Source: Emydura subglobosa (taxonomy: Eukaryota; Chordata; Testudines; Chelidae). Taken from it: a DNA stretch of 64,000 bases. A model generated the notes under the pieces. That model did no database searches. It saw only the letters and a list, made by a program, of their open reading frames with translations, and had not been told where the DNA came from. The stretch's first letter is position 1; each line of letters begins with the position of its first letter. This document shows positions 48,484-60,400 of this stretch, piece by piece. Location: NCBI GenBank assembly GCA_007922225.1, contig ML679941.1:54957849-55021848 (forward strand), in the 5' to 3' direction. Made by a program: the position numbers and the translations under genes.

Positions 48484-51400
48484 GTAGGTTGTTGATAATG
48501 ACTAACATCCGATTTATTTAAATGCAAATCTTGTTCATTTATTTAAACAATTTACATAGCATGTCTTTAGTAAAACATTATGAATATCTTTAACATCCTG
48601 TGTTAAATTATGCTTATAGTGGCACATTTAACAGCCAGACTGACATTTCTAGAAGACTTATTCCTCTTAATGTGTCTTTTTATTTAAATAAAAAATGTAA
48701 TTTTCTTTCCAGCATCAATGTTACAGACACGGTCCCTTGTTCTACCTCTGTGCCCCAGAGTGGGTCATCCAAACACAATAATTCCAGAAAGGAGAGCAAT
48801 AATGCAGAGAGAGAGTTTTTGCAAGGTGCTATACTAACGGATGTTTCTGAAGGGAATGAAGATATTTTTGGGCTGAGTACAGACAGTCTGTCTCACTTAC
48901 GGAGTCCATCTGTATTGGAAGTAAGAGAGAAAGGCTATGAGAGATTGAAAGAAGAACTTGCAAAAGCTCAGAGGGTAAGATTTGTTTTATTGTATTCTCT
49001 AATGATCTGTGCTTGCAGACTGGAGCGAGATTTGTACTGTCATGGTCCTATAGATGGGTCAGAAGGTAAACAGCTTGGGCTTTCCCATGTTTTGTAGGAT
49101 TATCACTACATCATTATTTTATGTAACTTGATCCTGGATATGTGCGGTGATAATGACTCAAACCTCCTCTGGCAGAGTTTACCAGTATTGATTCTTGTTG
49201 TGAAAATCTTCTTCTGTAATGTCGAAGTTCAAACATTTTCTTTTCTTAAACTTAGACCATTCCTCCCTTCTGAGAATAAGAATAATTTCCTTCTGCTCTA
49301 GTGTTACCTTGTAGGTATTTATAGACATTAATGATGTACCTCTTGAGGCTTCTCTCTGCTACACTACATAACTATAGCACATGCCTTAGAGAATAGAGAT
49401 ATTTTAGAAAATGGGTGATCACATATTACAATAATGTATCATAGGAATGCATGTATATGAAAGAAGAAATCAACATCAATGGCAGTCTTCATAGTACCAT
49501 TATGCCAGACTTCTAATAGAATGTGGTCTTTTGTCAGATAGGATAGCCTTATTGTTACAGTATGTGACTAGGAACCAGGACATCTGGTTTCCTTGTTCTT
49601 GCTGCAAATTGACATGTCAAGCCAGAGCAAGTCCCTTAAACTGCTTCCATTTCTTATCTGTAATATGGAAATGTGCAGAGGTAAATTTGTAATATTTGTA
49701 AAGCGCTTTGCCTTCTTTGGATGGAAAATGTGCTACATAAATGCAAAGCATTATTTATTGTGTTAATAAATAATAGATGTGCTGTCTTTTCCCTCTCTAT
49801 ACATATGACTCCCCATTTATTTGTATTTAACCTCATCTTGCCACATATTTGGATCAGTCTTCCTGTATGCTTTTCCCTCTCAGTGTTGGATGTTGTCATC
49901 AAATCTGTCATGATTGAATTTACCCTTTCATTATGATAGTTAATGTACATTTTAAATATGGTTTCTCTCATTGTTCCTGATACTGACATTTTGCCACTAA
50001 ATAGTCATCTTAGCCAACTTTTTATTCTTTGCTATGGTGTTTTATTTTATTGGAATTAGGCAAACAAAACAAAACCAAACAAATGTGTGGTTAAGTTTTG
50101 GGAGGAAGTCAATCGCTATCACAAACAAATTCTTATATCATTGTAGTTTTCTAAGTTTAAAGTTTTGCTTTACAGAAAAATCCCAAACACTTGAAAGCAC
50201 ACAGATGCGTAGTTAGGGTTATCTAAACAACTTCATCGTAGCCCTGGCATTATCACCATGAGAACAACCAGAAAAATCTAAGATAACCGTATTGAGTAAA
50301 TTTGAAAGTGGGGTCTTAGAACAGGAAACTTACATCAACCTTAAATACCTAATGGGGTGCAATATTCATGTATATGTTTGAATATGCCTTCTCTCTCATC
50401 TTTCTGAGAACTTTGTCCAGCATGTATCAGAGGGAACAGGGCATGTACAACACTGACAGTGTTTCTGGACATAAAAAATTGGTCATACTAATGATTTGGA
50501 TGGTGGTGGAAAACCCACTTCTTCCCTCCTAGAGGCCAGATATTTTGCTCACTTCTCAAGATGCCTGGCACTATCAGCAGGGTTGCAAAAAGAAATTATC
50601 CTGGAATTTCTGGGGTGTTTGAGTGACAGGTATGCATACTTTGCTTCAGTCTAAATGAGCCATCACATCCAGAGCCACACCTATTTTAAGATTGGGAGAA
50701 AATGTCTGAATTGTCCCCCTGCAAACTTAATTTTGTCTGAACTCTGTGAACCTCCTTTTGAACTTATTCCAACTGTTTCCATTTTTTCTTTCTAATCCTT
50801 AATCTCAGGGCCATGCACAAGAGGGGAAGGGGGGCGGGTGCACAGAATTCCTCCAGGGCCACAGCAGGGTAAGCGAGTTCCTCCTTCCCCTGGCTGGGGC
50901 ATGAGATGGCAGTTCCTCTGGCTGCAGTGTGGGAGGGAAGTGGAGGTAGTTCCTCCAGTCCCAAGGGGCAGAAAAAGTGCTCTTCAAAAGCAGCCAAATT
51001 TTTATTCCTGTGCATGCCCATTTAATCTTATTCCTAGTGACTATCTCCTGATAAGAGTTTTGGATTGGTAGGAAAGTTGATTTAAAGTTCCCTAGTTATT
51101 CATTGGAATCAGGCTGTAATCTTACTTTAGATTTAAATGTCTCTGGCACCCATTTAGTGCTGCGACTGTGCATTCCATAAATTAAAAATACATATACAAA
51201 TAACACAGCATACAAAGGACTACCCATCCCACCATGACAGCTAAACAGTCACCAGCAAGTATAATAAGAATGATATAAACCCAATCCCTCAAACCCACCC
51301 TTTCCCAAAAACCTGGTTAAAATAAAATAAATAACAACTTTGCTTTTTTACATTGGTCCACCTAAGCCTAGATTGGATAACCTTCTGGATATGCTGCAAT

Positions 51401-54400
51401 CTTGTATTGAGAAATCTTTAGTTGACTCAGCTTCAGTATAAGTTGATGAGACTATCAGGGACACTGGGTCAATGAGTAGAGGCAAACTTTCACCTCAACA
51501 TACATGGGTCTTTCTCATGGGCTGTTCAAGATTGCAGTTCATCAGCTGCCTTCCTTCATTAAAGAAAATACCAAGAAACTCAGGTGATGGTCACCCTAGC
51601 ATGGTTATCTCCAGACTCAGTTCACTGACTCAGTACATTTGTACCTAAAGACATGAGTGGAAAAGATCTTATGCGCTTACATCACTTTATCTGCCAGGCT
51701 CAGATTGTGGTGGTTGTGAAAGTGGCTAAGAAAAGTAAGCCAGCCATACTTAGGTGACATCCAGATGAATAGTGACCATGTCTTGATGTACAGCATTCTT
51801 TGTCCTTCAAGGGAGTTCCTTTTGTTTGTTCTGTATCTTAAGTAATTGACATCTTAGATGTCTTTTGTTGGGAGCTGATCTGGAATATCTGATTATGTTG
51901 TGGCATTTCAAGGAAAACCAGACTTCCCATAAACATATGAGTGCTGAGAGCAAGCCTCTTAGTCCTTAAGCAATTAAAAGCGAAGTATAGATCCTGGCAG
52001 ATGCTACCAAGCTGGCATACTTTATCAGTTGTATATGATATGTGGTATTATATTAACACTTTGTTCATAAGGATCAAGTCAGATAATAAAAGCACCATCA
52101 TTGCTATCTATCTGCACAGGGAGAGTATTTTTTTTACTTTTGTTTTTGCATGTAAGTAAAAAATTCGGGTGAAATAATTAGTAGTATTTTGTGAAGTAGT
52201 AATTTTGTGAGTTTTCAGGTTTAAAATAGTTGATTTTCTCCAATTAGCTTAACTTTTTTTTTTTTTAAAAAAAATAGCCTTGTGGGGAGTGCTACTAAAC
52301 CAGCTGTCTCAGCTTGTGTTTTTTATTTCTCATTGCTCACAGCTGAGTATAGCTAAGTCTTCTGTAATAGGTTTAGACATAGGACACAGCCTTAAGCATC
52401 CATCTAGTTATCTTTGCTTTTAAAGCAAGTCAACCCAAAATATTTAACTTGTTTGACAGGGTAATATATAGTATACTATGTACCTCCTAAATAACAGCCT
52501 GGAAACTTGCCCAACAGGATTTAAGATTTGACATGTCTAGCCAAACTGCCAAGAGCAATAGGCTATGTATGGTGTCCTTCACTTTTTTTGTTATGGTTCA
52601 GTAACATAGCCAAACCTGAATTCCTACTTGGACAATTTTATTGTTTAAATAAGTTTACACCAATGGTGGTTGTTGGCACCCTACACTGTCTCTTAGAAAG
52701 GCAGTCTTTCCAATCACAAGCTAAAACAGTTAAAAAAAAAAAAAAAAAAAAATTGTTTAAAAAAAAAATCATGTATCCAAACCACAATATTTTATCTTCT
52801 AGTTCTGTCACTTTAAACTAAAGGTTTAAAAGTGCACCAATCTAGTTTTACCTTTCAATGTGATTTTAGGATAATGCTTGACCTAATAGTATTTAACTTC
52901 CTTTTGAGGCTTACTGAAGTGTGTAATGTTTCCTTTACAAACATGAAGTTGAAAACAAAGAACTGATATGTTCTCTCTCCATTGTAGAAACAAATGAGGC
53001 CTGAATATTCACCAGTCCTGGATCAAAACGTGCCTTTTCTGTTCTTCAACTCCCCTATTTTTTTCCTTGAGAAATACAGTTAAACAAAAAGGAATATGAG
53101 CAAATATAAACTTGCTGATCTTCAGTGTTGTCTTCTCTTGGGTTTATTTTTCTGTTTAATTCCTTTATTCTACTCTTTCTCTCCTTTTATTTCCATGGTC
53201 TTTCCTCATCTTTTTCCCTCTTTCTTTCTTTCTTTCTGTTCTTCCATCACAAGATATGTATCTGTCTTCCTCCTTAACCTTTTTCATTTTTCTTCAGCAT
53301 TCTTTTTGGGAAAGCTAGCTGCTTGTGTATGGAACAATAGATATTAAATTGGGAGGTATGCCTTAATTGCTGTGCCTTTGCATGCATAGTGCATCTTGAC
53401 ATACAATCTATCAAAAAAGTTAAAAGGCTGCAGATGGGAAAAAGCAAAAAATGAAACCTTCATGGAAACAAACCCAAAATAAACACAACTCCCAAATTAA
53501 ATAAAAAAAGCAAGAAATTCTAAACTAGGTGGGCCTAGAACTCTGCTCTGAGACTTATCAAACTTTAGTTGTCCAAGATGTCCAAAAGCAGGATCTCTAG
53601 TCTAAGAACATTTTGCTGCCAGTGTTATTCTAGGATCTTGATGCCATAAGAAAAGATGTGGTTTCTCATATAACTATGTTTAGGCTTTTTTAAGCTTCTG
53701 AAAACTATTGGGAACACCCTGAGTTGCACCCAAAAATGAATAGGAAGCCAATGCAGAGATTTGGACATTGTTTCTATATCTTCATAGTGATTTCCTCCCA
53801 TGGGAGTGCATGAGCAGGAAGCCAGCTGAATTCTGTACCGGCTGAATGTTCTGCGTGATTTTCAAGGGAAGTTTTAAGTAGAGTGTATTAAAGTATTCTA
53901 TCATGGCAGTGACAAAATTGTGAATGGCTGAGTTCTGCATCACATAGGAGTGGCTGTAGCCCTGTGGCCTGCTGCGGGGAATATAGGTTGCTAAGAGCCA
54001 ATGCTGTAACCTGAGAATTCAGAAACAGTGATGGATTCAAGAAGATCCTCATTTTTAAATATCTAGAAAAAACACATTACTGTGTATTGAGTTGGGTTGG
54101 AGGGAGCTGGTGTGTTGGAAGGAGGATGGGTTAGTTTGGCAGGGATGCATGCCAGGGGGATTGAGTCTGTTGGTTAATGAGTTGGTGTATGTGGGAGATG
54201 GTAGATGAGAACTAAATTGAAAGGGGGAGAGGTGGTCACAAAGAGAACACCAAAGGGATATATGGGATATATGCTCTTTTCTTCCACCCTGTACTTTCTT
54301 GTAAAAGGTACTGGTTTTCATTCTGAAAGGGCCAAGCAGTGAGGGAAGGAAGAAGGTGCCACTTTTTCCTCCCCCTTCATCACCAACTTCCCTTGTACCT

Positions 54401-57400
54401 GTCTGTCAAAACACTACAAACTCCTGTGTTCCAGTTTGTCACTTTGAAAATATGATCAAGCTGGGCATTGCAGGAGGTGGTCATCTGCAGCACTACCACT
54501 TGTTTTGGGCTCCAGCTGCTGTTCTTCCTAACTGTATGCGGCATTCTAATGTTAGGCCAAAGACTGGCCATAGTAAGACTCTTCCCAGCTGTTCTTCCAT
54601 TTACGAAGTATGGTCAAGAAATCTTGGACCATATTATCATTTACACTAAGGCTTCTTTACATGGCTCTGCTCAGTGTTGTAATCTTACAGTGGGTGTAAT
54701 TGTAATTTATGCCCACTTTACACTGTTCTGGCAGTATAAAGGGGCCTGAAAGGGGTTTTAGAATAAATTATATTAAGCTTCCCCCTCTGCCAAATTTTAA
54801 ATGATATAGTAGACAGCTGTAAATAGCATTAAACTGATTTGATTTGACTGCATATTGTTGCCTTCACAAGGAGCAGGGATAAAACTAGAGAGCCATTTTG
54901 GAGTTAGCTTATAGCTGTACTGTAAGGAGGTTCCCTGGAGACAAAACTTTATATTAAAGTATATAAAAAAAAATTCAGAGGGAACTGGGACTCTTCTTCA
55001 GACACATGTTTTTCTTTAAATGTAAAGAAATACAACATTTCTTTAAGTGTACTTAATTTAAAATTTGAAAGGTTTATATTGGCTATGTGGCTTTATCAAG
55101 CAGTACTCGTATTGTCACAATACCAAATTTATGAAATGACCAAACTTACAGAATTATTTTATATATTCTGCTTTTGGTTTCTGTATTCTGTTTCAGTGAA
55201 TGTAGTCTTCTGTATTTCAAGAAAGAAGTTTTTTGTATTTCAGAAAATTTTGGAAACCTATTTTGGTTAGTTGTATTTTTAGATCAGCCTGACAGGTTGC
55301 CATATAGAAGGAAGTGCTAGATATATGCATACAGCATTAATGTTATTGCCTCTAGTATTAAGGTTAATGTTTTTAAAGGTTTTATTTAGCAAAGGTTGTC
55401 TGTTCTACTGATTTACCTGTGGCAGAGTTTTAAAAGCCCACAAACGATTACATTAAGTTAGAATAAATAATTTTCAATTTTCCGTAGGAGCTGAAGTTAA
55501 AAGATGAAGAATGTGAAAGACTTTCTAAAGTGCGAGATCAACTTGGACAGGAATTGGAAGAACTTACAGCTAGTCTGTTTGAGGTTTGTTTGAGTCATTG
55601 CTGTGATATAATTCAAGGAGACTGGGCAAGGTGTGTTATGTAGCATCAGTACATTGTACTCTGATACAGAGAAATTCAAACTTTTGTACAAGGATTTGTG
55701 TAAAAAGACTTGGGCCTGTTGAGGTGGAGACTTGAGAGCAAGAAATCGTGTGGTTTTACATGTATGAGAGAGATTTGTTAGCCTGCTTATACCCAAAATG
55801 AGAGTTGTAAGAAAAATAGACTAGAAAGCTAAAATATATATACTTCTGCTTTTCTGCATAATCATTTTCTATCAAAGCCAGCTTATCTGTTGATTGACGA
55901 CAAGGTTGTATAGAAAAGAAGTAAATTTACGGCTATGAGGGACACAGAAAAATGAATGCTCCAGATCAGAGCTGGAAGTGCAGTATAACTCTTCATGCTT
56001 CCAGCAGTTAGATTTTGGGGGCAGATGCATTCCTTCCCAAAACTTTGAAATAAACCTATTAAATCCACAGTTATTATTTACGTGCATTTGTGTAAGCAAT
56101 CAATATAGAATCTGGTTGCACAATCAGAAGCATGGATATCAAAGAGGACTCTAATGTTAAGAAAAGGACTGTGGTGCCATCATAAAAAGAATGAGTTTGT
56201 GCCACCTCAGGAAACCATTCTAAAGATATATTTATACTTTAAAGGAGGCAGCATTCAGGACTAGTTGCCATTTTTGTTATGGCCAGGCTAGAAACTTTGA
56301 CATAATTTTAAAAATAAATTGTGTTATGCAGAGATATTTTGGACACTTACCAAAACTTAATATTGGTTTTCAGTATCTGCTGAGTTATAACAAGATTAAT
56401 TCAAGAAAACAAGTATGTAACATTGTGGACCTTTTTGGAAACAATTATTTAAAACTATAACATAGCTGTCAACAGAGAAGGGCTGTCAAAACCTGAAATG
56501 GTTAAAAACCAAAAATAAGAATGGGTTAAAACTCAAACTACTCTGTGGGGGGCAAGACTGTTTACTCCCCATTCCTTGTGGGGTGAGCAGCATCATTTTA
56601 CAAAATTGAGTTCAAAGGCATATAAGTGGAAAAGAATGAATAGAAAACTAGAAAGAGAAATATGGAGGTGGTGATAGTAAGAAACAAGAGAAAGGAGAGG
56701 GGAAAATGAGATAAATTGGTCAAGTACTTCACATAAAAATAACTGTATCCCTGAAACATTAAATTGATGCTATGTTACAGTATCATGGAAAAGTGTACTA
56801 CTTAATCTGTATTTGATATGCCACACATGAAATACAAGGCCTTTAGTTACTAGCCCATAATGTGTTCAAGCTTTCAGCGCTCCCAAGTGTTAACATGCCA
56901 CTCAAGCTTTACTTCTGTAGTGGTTTCACCTGGGCATTGGGCCCTGATCCTGCATTGGGATCAGGATGGATTGATTTAAATTAAGGCGATTTAAATCATC
57001 AAGAAAATCATTGATTTAAATCAAGTTTCCCACTTATACTCCTTCACATATTTCTTAAACAATGGTGCAAATCCGATCACTAAAACATGTTAATTTACAA
57101 CACAATACAGCATTTTGCAACATCTAGGCAGGTATACTTTGTGTAATTTTTTAGATAATTAGATTTTTATTAATTTAGGAAATAGTACATAATACTCATT
57201 ACCTGTGTCAAGCTGCAGATGCAGCAGCAGTACATTAGGAATGATAAGAACTAAATCTCACACACAAACCCAATAGCACCTATATTTTATTAAACTAAAT
57301 CTTAAATGTTACAAAATGGTTTCACATTTGCAATTACAGCAGTCTCCTGAGTTGCTGGCTTATGGCTGTCATTAAACATTTTTTTTTTAATTTTCAAATT

Positions 57401-60400
57401 TTATTAACTCTAACACATAAGTCATCACAACATTAAATGTATGATGTCCTTAAAACTTCTACAACTAGCACTCATCTTCCCCACTCCCACTGTCATTTTT
57501 ATTCATAGACTGAAACAGAAATATGAGCTTTCCTGCTTTCAACTCCCAGTTGATTTCTTAGATTTGAGTGAATAATACCAAACAATGAAAATATTCTCTC
57601 TCTGCCTGCAGAGGAAGCTACTGCTGTGAAACGTTGGCTTAGTGACTGAAGGAACTCTGTTTCAAGGTGCCTGGTTAATGATTTCCACCAATTCAGGGGA
57701 GTGACTTTGTTCCAAACATCATCAGTAAACATGTAGTGTTTAAATGGTTCCACTCCATCCCTGAAATGTATTATGATTGGCATAACTGAGGAGTGATTTT
57801 GAGATGCAGCATCATTTTGTTCAGAAGTTAGGCATCTACCTTTATATCTGGGGTCGAGAATGTTCGCAAGAAAATGAGGTGGAGTTAGTGCTTGATCCAT
57901 TAGCTTCTTTACTGCCTGCAGTTTAACTTTTGGTGAGGTATTTTTCTCCAATGTCTCTTGAAGTGCCTTCTAAATTTCGACAGCATCAGCAGTGCAGCAA
58001 CAATTTCTCTGAAGTTTAAGACTATGGATATAGGCTTCAGTATACTGAGCATATCCTCTACATTCCTCTTTAATCCAGTGTTAGATACTTTGAATGAGAT
58101 GCTTCCATCTATTTTATCACCGTTTTCTTTACAAAGTTTTATGAGAATAGGCCAGTTCTTAATAAATTGTTCAAAACAGTCAACCACAGAATTCCATCGA
58201 ACATCTTGAGGGAGAATTAGTTTGGATCCTCCTGCTCTCTTCAGTAAAGCTGAAGCAAAGTGGTTGTTACGGAAGTATCTTGTGACTTCAATGTTTTCTT
58301 TTATTTCTGGAGAAGACGTACTTAAGTCTTTGGCTAAAAGATGCATTAAATGGGCACTGCAGCCATGTTATTAAGAAGCAGCCTTCTGTTTCTTCTAAGT
58401 ATCTTCTCATCTTTGCCACATTTGCAGCATTGAGTGAATAATACTAAATGATGAAAATATTCTCTGTGCCTTTAGGACAGTATCTTAACTAACTCCCCTG
58501 CCTGGCTTGGCCCAGCTCCACCACCACATAGCACAGAACAATAATCCTATCCAGCCTGTGTCTTTCTTTGCACATGTGACTTTCGTCTGCTGAGAAACAG
58601 AAACTGAAAGCCCAGAACTTTCAAGAAGCAAGAGCTGGTAGTCATTAATTCATTTTTAAGAGACTGTAAGTGTAGGTTTAGCATGTTTGTGATGAGATTT
58701 AATAGTAACTGTTATTTTTTAAACTAGAGAGAAATGTAGTATTTTATTGATTTTTAAAACCCCCCCCCAAAAAAAAACAAAAACAAACAAACAAACAAAA
58801 AAACAAAAACAAAAACAAAACAAAAAACAAAAAAAACCCAAACCATTGATTTTTATCCACCCTGCTTGGGATCCAGAGGCCTGGACCCTCATGTCTATGC
58901 AGAGTCTCACTGGCTTCCTTGGGTCATTGCATGGGCACAGGGGCTTGTGCTAGGGTAGCCTGTGTAGCGGGGAGGTAAGTCAATCTACTGACCAGTCGCT
59001 TGCTATTGAGTTCCTCTCTCTGACTGAATGTATTTACACAGACCATAAGTTCCTATCATTGCAAGAGACTACAGCTGGATTTTCTATAGGAATCTTCTAA
59101 ATACTAAAAATGGAAATTAAAATAGGATTCACTTTCATTCTCATCCAGTACCAGTCTTTACCATAAGCTGATTATGCACACACACAATTACTAATTTCAA
59201 ATTCCTTTTAAAGAATAACACCCCAAAGATAAACTGTTACAGCACAGCAGTTACAATGCACCCTAGCTAGATTAATATCACTGTTATTTTCCTTTAAATG
59301 AAGAATATAACAGTGGGCCTAAACCTGAAAATATATGTATATACAGTACCTTATAAAGTAAATAAGGGATTGGGATGTCTGACAGTTGATCTTCTGCTTT
59401 CACATAGGCTTACCCTGAGGATTATATTGACAAGTATATTGGCAGCTTATTTTCTTCCTGCAGGGCTGGACTGGATCTGAGCTTTACCAATCAGGGTGCA
59501 GGGCCATGCCTTGTGTCTCAACAATATATATATATAAATATATATATTTTCACACAAATACAACTGCCCTGCTTACTTAATTTTAAGTTTGTGTCTTAGA
59601 GTAACAAAAAGAAGTCAGCAGCCCTTTCAGGCAAGTAGCAAACTTCACTATCTCAATTGTTCCAGACCAATAATGTCCAACTAACCTGTAAAATTACAAG
59701 AACTCCAACCCACAGATTCAGTCTGGGTTATCCTGGCGACTCATCTTCTCCCTGCAGGGCAGGACTGGATCTGACTGGTGCTCCAAATGGCTGCCAGTTG
59801 TGTACCTCTGACAGAACTCACTACTGATTGGCTTGCCACCTTGTCTGGGAATGTTTCCATGTCAACTCAGAGCAAGTAAAAAAAGCAGCTGTAATTACAG
59901 CAATGAGTACTTTTGGCTGAACAACATGATATAAGAAAAAGAAATTGGGGTTACACTAGCATATTCCCTATTGCAGAATCCAGACTTACTTTGTATAGTT
60001 GGGTGTGTGTTTTGCATCCCAAATACTGAAATTGTAATAATAGGACACAATTTGTTTTCCAAGATGCATCCCTGCTTGAAAACTGCATGGCCAATGTTAA
60101 ATGTACCTGTACAGATTGTATAAATGTCTTTGTTTTCATTCCTGCATGTAGATGTTGTGATTTAAAGTAATTGTACAAGCCCATAATCTTCAGCTCTCTT
60201 GCAAACCAGTTGGAACTAAATCGCTTATGCTGTAATGATTTATTATTTTTTTTTATTTGTATAGCATCCAAAATTGAGCTAAGCGCTCTACAGTTATAAG
60301 ATAGGTTGCTGTCCCAAATAACTTATAACTGAAATCCTTTGTGTTGACTTCCTTTGGCACCAGGGAGTCTCAGCAGTTCACCCATGTGCAATAAGTTGCT

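Larger units (their letters stand above)
56962..58864 (-). mobile_element. hAT transposon with decayed transposase, 1.9 kb
   Basis: The left end CAGGATGGATTGATTTAAAT and the right end, inverted CAGGGTGGATAAAAATCAATG, are related TIRs. ATTGGGAT (56954-56961) and CTTGGGAT (58865-58872) match at 7 of 8 bases. The transposase is on the minus strand. The N-terminal BED-zinc-finger part is missing, and a (CAAAA)n run occupies the region near the right end. Lies in RAB3IP intron 4, antisense to the host gene. Confidence 0.88.

Noticed and set aside
48975..49097. Read-through extension of RAB3IP exon 3 to a stop at 49097
   Set aside because: Exon 3 ends at a strong donor (AGG|GTAAGA), and exon 4 continues the conserved coiled coil in phase.
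51330..51780. Possible retroelement in RAB3IP intron 3
   Set aside because: Some stretches look repeat-like (for example CATGGGCTGTTCAAGATTGC), but I see no motif, ends or coding match to support a call.
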